From Tragulus kanchil (taxonomy: Eukaryota; Chordata; Mammalia; Artiodactyla; Tragulidae), in NCBI GenBank assembly GCA_022376925.1, contig JAIOJX010000032.1, positions 115,421,979-115,485,978 on the forward strand: a stretch of DNA of 64,000 nucleotides. Reading direction: 5' to 3'. The translations under genes and the position numbers were made by a program. The notes beneath the pieces were generated by a model. The model made no database searches. It was not told the DNA's origin and saw nothing but the letters and a program-made list of their open reading frames with translations. Shown piece after piece: positions 12,560 through 24,078 of the stretch (positions are counted from its first letter, which is position 1; the number at the start of each line of letters is the position of its first letter).

Positions 12560-14128
12560 CCTCAATTTTAAAAATCACACAGTAAGGAAAAAGACTGTTC
12601 TTTCTTTTTATGTATACAGTTCTATGAATTTTAACACATGTATAGATTTGTATAACCAGTACCATAATCAGGATACAGGACAATTCTGGTACACTAAAAA
12701 TCTTCATAGTCACATCTTTATTGCCTGGAAACCATTGATGTTCTCCATCATTATAATTTTATCTCTTAGAGAATTTCACATGAATGGAACTATATAGTAT
12801 GTAACTTTTCTAGACTGGCTTCTTTTACTCAACATAATACCATTGATACTCCTCTAAACTGTTTTATATATCTATTGTTTCTTCCTTCTTATTGCTGAGT
12901 AATACCCTGTGTGTGGATGTACCACAAATTGTTTATCCATTTACCTGGTGTAAAGGACATTTGAATTGTTTTTCAGTTTGAGTTGTTTTGGACAACTATG
13001 AACAGATCTGCTATGAACGTTTATAGTCAGGTGATGTAAGTTTTCATTTTCTAGGTGTAGCGTGACGGTTTATAGGTTTATAAGACCCATGTGCCCTTCC
13101 AGAGTACCTGTACTATTTTGCATTCCCACCAGCAATGAATCAGCACTTGGTATTGTCAGTAATTTTTTCTTTTTCTTGTTTTGTTTTTCGTTTGTTGTTT
13201 TGTCTTGTCAGTAGTTTAGTTTTTTCCATTCTCTTAAGTACCATGTCGTATTATTTTAATTTGCATTCCTCTAAGGGCTAATGATGTTGAACATCTTTTC
13301 TTGTGCTTACTGGTCATTTATGTGTTTTCTTTGGAGAGGTGTCCAGATATTTTGCCTAGTTTTATATTGGGCTCTTTGTTTTCTTAGAGTTTTGAAAATT
13401 CATTATGTATTCTGGATACAAGTGCTTTATTGAATGTGCTTTGCAGGTGTTTTCTACTAGTCTTTTGCTTGTTTTTTCAGTATCTTTTAACAGTATCTTT
13501 GGTAGAGCAAAGGTTTTTAATATTAATAAGTCTAACATCATTTTTTTCTTTTGTGGATTTTACTTTTGCTGATATGTCTAAAAACTCCTTCATATAGAAA
13601 GGATCAACAAAAGGTCCTATTGTAAGCACAGAGAGCTATATTCAATGTCCTGGAATAGACCATAATAGAAAAGAATATTAAAAAGAATGTGTGTATGTGA
13701 TCTGTGTGTCACTGAGTCACTTTGCTGTACATCAGAAAATAACATTGTGAATCAACTATACTTCAACAAAGAAATAAATTTGAAACAACAACAACATAAA
13801 AAAAAAAAAAAAACACGTCTGCCTAACCCCAGGTCACAAAGATTTCCTGATATGTTTTATTCTAAACATTCTATATTTTTACATTTCACTTTTAGTCTAT
13901 AGTCTACTTTGAGTTAATTTTGCACAAAATATGAGGTTTAAATTACTTTTTTTTTGTATATAGATGTTCAGTATCCAACCCTGTATGTTGAAAAGACTCT
14001 TTTCTCCATTGAATTATTTGGAATCTTTGTCAAAAATCAGTTGATAATATTTGCATGAATCTGTTTAAAGACTCCGTTCTGTTTCTGTATGTGTCAATCT
14101 TTTAATTACCACACAGTGTTTATTGCTT
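12560..14128 (-). mobile_element. Old L1 LINE, antisense
   Basis: Antisense L1 3' region with words like GAATGGAACTATATAG, GCATTCCCACCAGCAATGA and AATTTGCATTCCTCTAAGGGCTAATGATG. A sense L1 3' end is embedded at 13595-13816. The part from 13019 onward is doubled by duplication 3. Confidence 0.8.
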
Positions 14129-15239
14129 GGTTTATAGTCAGGTGATGTAAGTTTTCATTTTCTAGGTGTAGCGTGACGGTTTATAGGTTTATAAGACCCA
14201 TGTGCCCTTCCAGAGTACCTGTACTATTTTGCATTCCCACCAGCAATGAATCAGCACTTGGTATTGTCAGTAATTTTTTCTTTTTCTTGTTTTGTTTTTC
14301 GTTTGTTGTTTTGTCTTGTCAGTAGTTTAGTTTTTTCCATTCTCTTAAGTACCATGTCGTATTATTTTAATTTGCATTCCTCTAAGGGCTAATGATGTTG
14401 AACATCTTTTCTTGTGCTTACTGGTCATTTATGTGTTTTCTTTGGAGAGGTGTCCAGATATTTTGCCTAGTTTTATATTGGGCTCTTTGTTTTCTTAGAG
14501 TTTTGAAAATTCATTATGTATTCTGGATACAAGTGCTTTATTGAATGTGCTTTGCAGGTGTTTTCTACTAGTCTTTTGCTTGTTTTTTCAGTATCTTTTA
14601 ACAGTATCTTTGGTAGAGCAAAGGTTTTTAATATTAATAAGTCTAACATCATTTTTTTCTTTTGTGGATTTTACTTTTGCTGATATGTCTAAAAACTCCT
14701 TCATATAGAAAGGATCAACAAAAGGTCCTATTGTAAGCACAGAGAGCTATATTCAATGTCCTGGAATAGACCATAATAGAAAAGAATATTAAAAAGAATG
14801 TGTGTATGTGATCTGTGTGTCACTGAGTCACTTTGCTGTACATCAGAAAATAACATTGTGAATCAACTATACTTCAACAAAGAAATAAATTTGAAACAAC
14901 AACAACATAAAAAAAAAAAAAACACGTCTGCCTAACCCCAGGTCACAAAGATTTCCTGATATGTTTTATTCTAAACATTCTATATTTTTACATTTCACTT
15001 TTAGTCTATAGTCTACTTTGAGTTAATTTTGCACAAAATATGAGGTTTAAATTACTTTTTTTTTGTATATAGATGTTCAGTATCCAACCCTGTATGTTGA
15101 AAAGACTCTTTTCTCCATTGAATTATTTGAAATCTTTGTCAAAAATCAGTTGATAATATTTGCATGAATCTGTTTAAAGACTCCGTTCTGTTTCTGTATG
15201 TGTCAATCTTTTTACTATTACCACACAGTGTTTATTGCT
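13019..15239. repeat. Tandem duplication 3 (~1111 bp offset)
   Basis: Copy 1 is about 13019-14129 and copy 2 about 14130-15239. The unit covers antisense L1 sequence and an embedded L1 3' end. Differences include poly-A length and a short indel near the end of copy 1. Copy 2 runs straight on into following sequence that copy 1 lacks. Confidence 0.95.
13595..13816 (+). mobile_element. Artiodactyl L1 3' end (copied at 14706-14924)
   Basis: The words ATTCAATGTCCTGGAATAGACC, CACTTTGCTGTACATCAG and AATCAACTATACTTCAACAAAG are typical of the 3' UTR of artiodactyl L1. A poly-A tail follows. It is a short 5'-truncated insertion in the antisense L1. Confidence 0.8.
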
Positions 15240-15355
15240 ATAGCTTTATAGTAAATCTTGAAATCAGTTAGTGTGATTCTTCTAACTTTATTATTAACTT
15301 TCAAAATTGTGTTAACTACTGCAGTTCCTTTTATAATCTATATATGTTTTTAATT

Positions 15356-15476
15356 TTTTTGCTGATATTTTGACTTGTATTATATTAAGCCTGTATAAGA
15401 AGTCAAATACAAGTCTTATTATATTAAGGCTTAAAATACAGGTTCAATATAATACAAGTCAAAATATCAGCAAAAA
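15356..15476. repeat. Imperfect inverted repeat, 40-base arms (copied at 16455-16575)
   Basis: The left arm 15356-15395 is the reverse complement of the right arm 15437-15476, with about two mismatches and a 41-base loop. Transcribed RNA would form a long hairpin. It arose with the SINE insertion at 15398. Confidence 0.88.
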
Positions 15477-15692
15477 GACGATAAATACCCTGGGAGAGAG
15501 ATGCCAACCACCTGCTAAGTAGTAGACCCAACTTTGAGTCCTGGTTTGGGAAGATCCCCTGGAGAAGGGAATGGCTCCTCACTCCAGTATCCTTTCCCAT
15601 GAAATCCCATGGACAGAGGAGCCTGGTAGGCAGCAATCCTTGGGGTCTCAAAGAGTCAACCATGACTCAGCAACTAAACAAACAGCAAGAGC
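15398..15692 (+). mobile_element. Bov-tA SINE insertion with a fold-back 5' end (copied at 16497-16791)
   Basis: The insertion is flanked by AAGCCTGTATA (15387-15397 and 15693-15703). Its 3' part is a Bov-tA body (GGGAAGATCCCCTGGAGAAG through GACTCAGCAACTAA). Its first ~80 bases are not SINE: they contain an inverted copy of the target DNA just upstream, and a partial direct copy. Template switching during insertion is the simplest explanation. Confidence 0.8.
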
Positions 15693-15841
15693 AAGCCTGT
15701 ATATCAACTTTGGGAGAACTGAAATCTTTACTGTATTAAGTCTTTAATCTGTAAGCACATTATCTCTTATTTATTTAGATCTTCCTGGATTTCTTTCATC
15801 ACTTTTGTGGTTTTCAGCATTATAGATTCTGTACACATTTT

Positions 15842-16097
15842 TTTTTTTGGCCACTTCTATTTATCTTTCATTTATTTATCCTTGGTTCTTTGGCCTGTGT
15901 GGGCCTCCCATCACGGTGGCCTCTCTTGTTGCAGAGAACCAGCTCTGGGCGCCTGTGCTCCAGAGCACCAGCTTGGTAGTTGGACGCATTGGTCTAGCTG
16001 CTCCACAGCATGTAGGATCTTCCCAGGCCAGGGATCGAACCAGTGCCCCTTGCACTGCAAGGCGGTGTTCTTACCCACTGGACCACCAGGGAAGCCC
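15842..16097 (-). mobile_element. CHR-like SINE with target-site duplication (copied at 16941-17196)
   Basis: Minus-strand element with its head at the right end. It is flanked by TCTGTACACATTTT (15828-15841 and 16098-16111). The B-box GATCGAACC (reversed) is intact. Confidence 0.93.
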
Positions 16098-17335
16098 TCT
16101 GTACACATTTTGTTGGGCTTCTACATCTATTTTACTTTTTCAGAGATACTATAATTAGACACTTTTTAAATTTTTTATTTCCATTTGTACATTCCTGATA
16201 TAAAGAAATTTTATTGATTTTTGTATGCTGACCTATGTCCAGTTTCAGTCAGTTCAGTTGCTCAGTCGTGTCCAGTTCTTTGCGACCCCATGGACTGCAG
16301 CATGTCAGGGCCCCCCTTTCCCTGGATCCCATATTGCTATAGCTTTATAGTAAATCTTGAAATCAGTTAGTGTGATTCTTCTAACTTTATTATTAACTTT
16401 CAAAATTGTGTTAACTACTGCAGTTCCTTTTATAATCTATATATGTTTTTAATTTTTTTGCTGATATTTTGACTTGTATTATATTAAGCCTGTATAAGAA
16501 GTCAAATACAAGTCTTATTATATTAAGGCTTAAAATACAGGTTCAATATAATACAAGTCAAAATATCAGCAAAAAGACGATAAATACCCTGGGAGAGAGA
16601 TGCCAACCACCTGCTAAGTAGTAGACCCAACTTTGAGTCCTGGTTTGGGAAGATCCCCTGGAGAAGGGAATGGCTCCTCACTCCAGTATCCTTTCCCATG
16701 AAATCCCATGGACAGAGGAGCCTGGTAGGCAGCAATCCTTGGGGTCTCAAAGAGTCAACCATGACTCAGCAACTAAACAAACAGCAAGAGCAAGCCTGTA
16801 TATCAACTTTGGGAGAACTGAAATCTTTACTGTATTAAGTCTTTAATCTGTAAGCACATTATCTCTTATTTATTTAGATCTTCCTGGATTTCTTTCATCA
16901 CTTTTGTGGTTTTCAGCATTATAGATTCTGTACACATTTTTTTTTTTGGCCACTTCTATTTATCTTTCATTTATTTATCCTTGGTTCTTTGGCCTGTGTG
17001 GGCCTCCCATCACGGTGGCCTCTCTTGTTGCAGAGAACCAGCTCTGGGCGCCTGTGCTCCAGAGCACCAGCTTGGTAGTTGGACGCATTGGTCTAGCTGC
17101 TCCACAGCATGTAGGATCTTCCCAGGCCAGGGATCGAACCAGTGCCCCTTGCACTGCAAGGCGGTGTTCTTACCCACTGGACCACCAGGGAAGCCCTCTG
17201 TACACATTTTGTTGGGCTTCTACATCTATTTTACTTTTTCAGAGATACTATAATTAGACACTTTTTAAATTTTTTATTTCCATTTGTACATTCCTGATAT
17301 AAAGAAATTTTATTGATTTTTGTATGCTGACCTAT

Positions 17336-18375
17336 GTCCAGTTTCAGTCAGTTCAGTTGCTCAGTCGTGTCCAGTTCTTTGCGACCCCATGGACTGCAGC
17401 ATGTCAGGCTTCCCTGTCCTTCACCATCTCCCGGAACTTGCTCAAACTCATGTTCATTGATTCAGTGATGCCATCCAACCATCTCATCCTCTGTCATCCC
17501 CCTCTCCTTCTGCCTTCTATTTTTCCCAGCATCAGGGTCTTTTCCAGTGAGTCGGCTCTTCGCATCAAGTGGCCAAAGTATTGGAGCTTCAGCATCAATC
17601 CTTCTAATGAATATTCAGGGTTGATTTCCTTTAGGATTGACCGGTTTGATCTCCTTGCTGTCCAGGGGACTCTCAGGAGTCTTCTCCAACACCACAGTTC
17701 AAAGGTTGCAGGGACCTTCTGCAGAAAGGGAAGGCAGCGGGATTACCCCCAGCTGAACTGGGAGATCTTGGAGAGAGGCGAGCCTTTGCTGCCGGCCCCT
17801 CAGCCCGTCAGCATGCGCCGGGACAATCAGACACGGTAGGGGTTCTGTCAAGGCAGTTCCACTTTATTAGTGTAAACTAACAGTTTTTATAGGCAAACGA
17901 AGGGGGGTTTGCAAGGGACTTCCTATAGTTACACCAATCAAGCTAAAGGTCGAGCAGTTATGTATTTACATTGCAATAGGAACTCATGGTGAGCATGCAT
18001 TGTCCAGAGCGTGGAAACCAGGGGTATCAATCAGAAGTTTTGACAGTGGACCTTAGATCATGCCCTGTCTCTTCCTGTAGACATCCTTTTAGCACCAAAC
18101 TGCAAATATGTGCTTAAGCTTCCTTATGCTTGCAAAGGCCCTCTTTCCTTCAGGGCCCCACAAAAGGTATCACTTCTTTGGTGCTCATCCTTCTTTATGG
18201 TCTAGCTCTCATACCAATACATCACCACTGGGAAAACCATAGCTTTGACTCTACATACTTTTGTTGGCAAAGCCATCTCACTGCTTTTGAATACATTGTC
18301 TAGGTTTGTCATAGCTTTTTGTCCAAGGAGCATCTTTTAATTTCATGGCTGCAGTCACCATCTTCAGTGATTCTA
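17336..18375 (-). mobile_element. BovB LINE 3' part, split by a solo LTR
   Basis: Antisense BovB runs 17336-17706 and resumes at 18163-18375. It carries the reversed words for the C-terminal reverse-transcriptase-related region of RTE elements (seen elsewhere as LMLGK and RRGRQ-like). The two parts join in register when the LTR and one copy of AAAGGT are removed. It is 5'-truncated and inactive. Confidence 0.92.
17707..18162 (-). mobile_element. Solo LTR of an endogenous retrovirus, nested in BovB
   Basis: The 456-base block starts TG and ends CA and is flanked by a perfect 6-base target duplication AAAGGT (17701-17706 and 18163-18168). Read on the minus strand it has a TATA-like TATAAAAA (17884-17891) and an AATAAA signal (17863-17868) in the expected order. 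No internal viral genes remain. Six-base target duplications fit class II (ERVK-like) elements. Confidence 0.92.
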
Positions 18376-18376
18376 T

Positions 18377-20640
18377 ATCCAAGTCCTTGCTAAATGCACT
18401 TATTACTAGTTCTAGGAGTTTTTTGTAAATTCTTTGGGAGTTTCTATATAGGCAGTCATGTCATCTTCTTTTTTCTCACCTTCCTCCCTTCCTTCCTTTC
18501 TCTAATTCTGTTTGGTCTTAGTTACTAACTTTGGCTTTATTGATTTTCCTCTATTGTTTCTCTATTTTCAAACTTGCCATGAGATTGGAAGTTTTCCTTG
18601 TTGTTGTTGTTCAGTTGTTCAGTTGTGTCTGACTCTTTGTGACCCCATGGACTGCAACACACCAGACTCCCTTGTCCTTCACTATCTCCTGGAGTTTGCA
18701 CATCATGTCTATTGAGTCAGTGATGCTATATAACCATCTCATTCTCTGCCACCCTCTTCTCCTTTTGCTTTCAGTCTTTCCCAGCATCAGAGTCTTTTCC
18801 AATGAGTTGGCACTTCCCATCAGGTTGACAAAGTGTGGAGCTTCAGCTTCAGCATAGGGACTTCCAATGAATATTTAGTGTTGATATCTTTTAAGATTCT
18901 GGTTAGATCTCCTTGGTGTCCAAGGGACTTTCAAGAGTTTTCTCCAGCACCACAGTTCGAAAGCATCAGTTCTTTTGTGCTCAGCCTTCTTTATAGTCCA
19001 ACTCTCACATTGCTACATGACTACTGGAAATTTTCCTTATGTATTATTTATTTCTAATCTGATCTATCATGCTCCATTTCCCTGTACTCTTTCTCTGGCA
19101 ACTGCCAGTCTGGTCTCTGTTATCTTTTAGTTTGATTTCTTTTAGATTCCACATATAATCATGCAATATTTCTTTTCCCTTGAGTTATTTACTTAGCATG
19201 ATGCCCTCGAGCAGGATTTTTTCCTTTTTTAATCTTCATATAGCATCTACCACCTTCTGACCTGCTGCAGTTTACTTATTCATTATCTTTATTGCCGTTC
19301 TTTTCCTACTAAATTGAAAACTCCACACAGGACAAAATATATTTTTAGAAATCTTTGAAAGCATCAGAAAATATGACTTGTGCATTTGTGAGGTGGAAGA
19401 GAGAAGCCAAGTGAGGGAGCCCAATGTTTGGGCGCCACTCAAGAGCTTTCAGCAGTATTGCAGTGTTAAAAGGACAGAAATTGGGAAAAGGAATCCAAGT
19501 CCTTGCTAAATGCACTTATTACTAGTTCTAGGAGTTTTTTGTAAATTCTTTGGGAGTTTCTATATAGGCAGTCATGTCATCTTCTTTTTTCTCACCTTCC
19601 TCCCTTCCTTCCTTTCTCTAATTCTGTTTGGTCTTAGTTACTAACTTTGGCTTTATTGATTTTCCTCTATTGTTTCTCTATTTTCAAACTTGCCATGAGA
19701 TTGGAAGTTTTCCTTGTTGTTGTTGTTCAGTTGTTCAGTTGTGTCTGACTCTTTGTGACCCCATGGACTGCAACACACCAGACTCCCTTGTCCTTCACTA
19801 TCTCCTGGAGTTTGCACATCATGTCTATTGAGTCAGTGATGCTATATAACCATCTCATTCTCTGCCACCCTCTTCTCCTTTTGCTTTCAGTCTTTCCCAG
19901 CATCAGAGTCTTTTCCAATGAGTTGGCACTTCCCATCAGGTTGACAAAGTGTGGAGCTTCAGCTTCAGCATAGGGACTTCCAATGAATATTTAGTGTTGA
20001 TATCTTTTAAGATTCTGGTTAGATCTCCTTGGTGTCCAAGGGACTTTCAAGAGTTTTCTCCAGCACCACAGTTCGAAAGCATCAGTTCTTTTGTGCTCAG
20101 CCTTCTTTATAGTCCAACTCTCACATTGCTACATGACTACTGGAAATTTTCCTTATGTATTATTTATTTCTAATCTGATCTATCATGCTCCATTTCCCTG
20201 TACTCTTTCTCTGGCAACTGCCAGTCTGGTCTCTGTTATCTTTTAGTTTGATTTCTTTTAGATTCCACATATAATCATGCAATATTTCTTTTCCCTTGAG
20301 TTATTTACTTAGCATGATGCCCTCGAGCAGGATTTTTTCCTTTTTTAATCTTCATATAGCATCTACCACCTTCTGACCTGCTGCAGTTTACTTATTCATT
20401 ATCTTTATTGCCGTTCTTTTCCTACTAAATTGAAAACTCCACACAGGACAAAATATATTTTTAGAAATCTTTGAAAGCATCAGAAAATATGACTTGTGCA
20501 TTTGTGAGGTGGAAGAGAGAAGCCAAGTGAGGGGAGCCCAATGTTTGGGGCCACTCAAGGTGATTATTCGTCTTTGTAATCAATAACAAAGAGCCTGAGA
20601 CGCTGAATAGAGCTTTCAGCAGTATTGCAGTGTTAAAAGG
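18377..20640. repeat. Tandem duplication 5 (1116 bp offset)
   Basis: Copy 1 is about 18377-19492 and copy 2 about 19493-20640. Near its end copy 1 lacks roughly 50 bases that copy 2 has between CCACTCAAG and AGCTTTCAG (about 20559-20610). Otherwise the copies are almost identical, including an antisense BovB insertion. Confidence 0.95.
18600..19025 (-). mobile_element. 5'-truncated BovB LINE (copied at 19716-20141)
   Basis: Antisense BovB starts with a GTT microsatellite-like tail and continues through GACCCCATGGACTGCAACAC to the CCAACTCTCACATTGCTACATG region. It is flanked by GGAAGTTTTCCTT (18587-18599) and GGAAATTTTCCTT (19026-19038), one mismatch. The minus strand has a degraded frame with the SLEKTLMLGK pattern of the RTE C-terminus. 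Confidence 0.92.
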
Positions 20641-21259
20641 ACAGAAATTGAAAGGAATGCCAAGAAGGAGAGACCCTGGTTAACACTCCTGGCTTTTGAC
20701 CTGAAGAGCTATACCCTGGAGTAAGAGTAAACCAGAAATACACTAGTATTCTATGATCATAGAAGGTTGTATAGGCTGTAGTAAAGAGCATATTAGGTTG
20801 GGTTAGGGAAAGCACACTAACTGATATTGCTCACCCTAGCCAGGCACCATAGTAACCAGTTGAGTGAGTTATTTTACGACAAGAGGTCCTGATAAGGAAC
20901 ACGGAACTAATAAGCTACCAGTAATCATAGGAGTTCAGAAAAAGTTAGAAGGAGACACCCCGAATCCAATCCACCTCCCAGAATCCTTCTCACTGGCATC
21001 CATCTTGGATGTACAATGTGTGCGTCACCAGGAAGGACTGAGTCAGAATGATTGGACAAAGACAACCCAGAAACTAACCCATTACCATAGAACCCAAGAC
21101 AGCGAGCCATGAGGCAGAGCAGTTCGCGGGTTCCCTCACCCTACTGTTCTTCACCCGGTTGCCCTTTCTAATATTGCTTTGTGTCCCCTCAGACAATTTA
21201 TTTACAAGTGTTAGACAAGAGCCCACTTTCAGACCCTGGTAGGGGTCCCCCTTCCTGCA
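20631..21259. mobile_element. Probable retroviral LTR
   Basis: The block starts TGTT and ends TGCA. It has a late segment (TTCGCGGGTTCCCTCACCC, TTGCCCTTTC, TTGCTTTGTGTCCCC) typical of the R-U5 part of ruminant ERV LTRs. I could not find a convincing target duplication, so the boundaries are provisional. No viral coding sequence is visible. Confidence 0.5.
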
Positions 21260-21647
21260 ATACAACTATTTTCTGGTTTACACGGCTTGAATTGGGATCA
21301 TGATAACAACCAAAGAGAAGTCAGACTTGGGATGTATGTTGGAGTTAAGAGAAAAAAGGAATTATTGTAATTATTAGCAAAGGTTGGTTTCCCTTTTTGC
21401 TGAAAATGCCCTATCCTTTTTCTTACCTTATTCTGTCATAGTCTTTTGCTAGAAATCCCTTCACCTTTTTTCTCTGTGTAAATCATAATAGTCTCTCAAA
21501 TTCCTTCTTCTCAAGAAGCACCTTATAGTTACACCTTAGCTTTTTCGGCTTTATTGTTCCCCAACAAGTATCCAGTGAAACAGATTTTCTCACTGTCCTT
21601 TGAACAAATCTACCGTCTCTACGCACTGTGGTTACATAGGATCACCA
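21260..21647. other. Intron DNA without recognised elements
   Basis: I see no gene or assignable repeat here. It could include ERV-derived flank of the preceding LTR-like block. Confidence 0.4.
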
Positions 21648-21765
21648 ACTCAATGAACATGAATTTGAGCAAACTCCAGGAGGTAGTGGAGGACAGAGGA
21701 GCCTGACCTGTGACAGTGCACAGGATTGCAATGAGTTGGACACGACTGAGCGACTGAACAACACC
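21648..21765 (+). mobile_element. BovB LINE 3' end fragment
   Basis: It reads in sense as GAATTTGAGCAAACTCCAGGAG, GAGGACAGAGGAGCCTG, GAGTTGGACACGACTGAGCGAC, which is the 3' end of BovB and its derived SINEs. Confidence 0.8.
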
Positions 21766-22129
21766 CTCCAAAATGTACTTCCTTATAGTGGACATTTTTT
21801 CAGAATTACTTTAGCTGTCCACTTCAGAGGGAAATCCAAATATTTAAAGTTTTAGTTGGAGAGAGTACCTCAAGATCCACTTCAGAAACTGAAAGAGCAG
21901 GATTCTTCCTTTTCTTTCATACTCCTGGCAACTAGGATGAAGGGCATGAGTTAGTGAATCAGTTGTTGCCACCTGAAAATGTGAATCTGGTGCTCAGTCA
22001 CTGAGCAGGCTGTAAAGCTTATGCGGTATACTTTGTTTTAGTTTTAAGCAAATGTAGTGCACTAAATTCAGCACAAATTAGCAAAAATGTCAATATAGTA
22101 GAGGTTAGTAATTGTTGGCTTAAATACAG

Positions 22130-22312
22130 CCATGAAAATGAGAATAAATGGAAAAGAATGTGAAAAAGAATATATGTGTGTGTATATATATATATATAGT
22201 TATATATAAATAGATATAACTGAACCACTTCGCTGTATAGCAGAAATTAACTCAGTATTATAAATCAGCTATGCTTAATTTAAAATCTTTTGCATAAATT
22301 TTTAAAAAGATA
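22130..22312 (+). mobile_element. Artiodactyl L1 3' end (copied at 23242-23424)
   Basis: The words GCCATGAAAATGAGAATAAATGG, GAATGTGAAAAAGAATAT and CTGAACCACTTCGCTGTATAGCAG follow the artiodactyl L1 3' UTR. It contains a (TA)n run that varies slightly between copies. Confidence 0.78.
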
Positions 22313-22319
22313 AAAAATG

Positions 22320-22970
22320 AGGACTTTTTTGGTATAAAAATAACATACTTCATAATTAGTTCTTAATTATGCATTCATGGAATGATCATTGAGTGTATAG
22401 ATTATCCAGGTAATTTGTTTTTAATTTCCTTTTACTTCCCTTCTGTTGATTACTCTTTTCTTATTTGATACCTCCAAAAGAGGTTGGAAAGAAAGAAATC
22501 AGATGAAAATAAAAAAGATAGCAGTTTTTGGTGGTTAGCAATTGCGTTCAGAAATTTTATAAGTAAGAATATTGAAACTAATGACAAACTAGTTTTAAAA
22601 AATTGCTAGTGGTTTTCAGTATTTGCTTCTTTTATGTTCATTGCCTAGATTGTTTCTTATTATAGAAAGAGAGGATTGGGATTTCAGGTTAGTTAAGAAG
22701 AACATCAATGATATTCATTATATATCCTTCATTTTTATAGTTAAAAGATACCAAGGTCATATTATTCTGAAATAAGAATGAGGTGAATTCAAGCAGTTAC
22801 GAATAATATAGCTATTTTTATATATTACCAGTAAATTAAATTCTGATTTTTCTTTTCATCGTCTCTGTGTATACTACTTTAGCTGAAGATATGGGTAAAA
22901 ATGTTTCTCTTATTTATCTATTATCTGCTAGGAGTTTTACATAAAGCTATTTGATAGACTATTTCACGGG
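22320..22970. other. AT-rich intron DNA (copied at 23432-24078)
   Basis: I see no exon or assignable transposon. Its only notable property is inclusion in duplication 6. Confidence 0.45.
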
Positions 22971-24078
22971 AAAAAAAAACCTCAAGATCCACTTCAGAAA
23001 CTGAAAGAGCAGGATTCTTCCTTTTCTTTCATACTCCTGGCAACTAGGATGAAGGGCATGAGTTAGTGAATCAGTTGTTGCCACCTGAAAATGTGAATCT
23101 GGTGCTCAGTCACTGAGCAGGCTGTAAAGCTTATGCGGTATACTTTGTTTTAGTTTTAAGCAAATGTAGTGCACTAAATTCAGCACAAATTAGCAAAAAT
23201 GTCAATATAGTAGAGGTTAGTAATTGTTGGCTTAAATACAGCCATGAAAATGAGAATAAATGGAAAAGAATGTGAAAAAGAATATATGTGTGTGTATATA
23301 TATATATATAGTTATATATAAATAGATATAACTGAACCACTTCGCTGTATAGCAGAAATTAACTCAGTATTATAAATCAGCTATGCTTAATTTAAAATCT
23401 TTTGCATAAATTTTTAAAAAGATAAAAAATGAGGACTTTTTTGGTATAAAAATAACATACTTCATAATTAGTTCTTAATTATGCATTCATGGAATGATCA
23501 TTGAGTGTATAGATTATCCAGGTAATTTGTTTTTAATTTCCTTTTACTTCCCTTCTGTTGATTACTCTTTTCTTATTTGATACCTCCAAAAGAGGTTGGA
23601 AAGAAAGAAATCAGATGAAAATAAAAAAGATAGCAGTTTTTGGTGGTTAGCAATTGCGTCAGAAATTTTATAAGTAAGAATATTGAAACTAATGACAAAC
23701 TAGTTTTAAAAAATTGCTAGTGGTTTTCAGTATTTGCTTCTTTTATGTTCATTGCCTAGATTGTTTCTTATTATAGAAAGAGAGGATTGGGATTTCAGGT
23801 TAGTTAAGAAGAACATCAATGATATTCATTATATATCCTTCATTTTTATAGTTAAAAGATACCAAGGTCATATTATTCTGAAATAAGAATGAGGTGAATT
23901 CAAGCAGTTACGAATAATATAGCTATTTTTATGTATTACCAGTAAATTAAATTCTGATTTTTCTTTTCATCGTCTCTGTGTATACTACTTTAGCTGAAGA
24001 TATGGGTAAAAATGTTTCTCTTATTTATCTATTATCTGCTAGGAGTTTTACATAAAGCTATTTGATAGACTATTTCAC

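Larger units (their letters stand above)
15240..16250 (-). mobile_element. Old L1, antisense, carrying two SINE insertions (copied at 16339-17349)
   Basis: Pieces at 15240-15397, 15704-15841 and 16112-16235 read as one interrupted antisense L1 once the SINEs at 15398-15692 and 15842-16097 are removed. Confidence 0.65.
15234..17407. repeat. Tandem duplication 4 (1099 bp offset)
   Basis: Copy 1 is 15234-16308 and copy 2 is 16333-17407. About 24 bases of C-rich filler (16309-16332) separate them. The unit carries a fold-back SINE insertion, a CHR-like SINE and the start of a BovB fragment. Copy 1 stops abruptly inside BovB, and copy 2 continues the same BovB without a break. Confidence 0.95.
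21867..24078. repeat. Tandem duplication 6 (1112 bp offset)
   Basis: Copy 1 is about 21867-22970 plus a poly-A-like junction (GGGAAAAAAAAA), and copy 2 about 22979-24078. Observed differences are a one-base indel (GCGTTCAG versus GCGTCAG) and TATATTA versus TATGTATTA. The unit includes an artiodactyl L1 3' end and otherwise unannotated DNA. Confidence 0.95.

Noticed and set aside
12297..12797. 166-codon open frame on the + strand
   Set aside because: It runs through a BovB fragment and antisense L1 sequence and has no domain of its own.
17324..17839. 171-codon open frame on the + strand
   Set aside because: It is the antisense of BovB continuing into the solo LTR.
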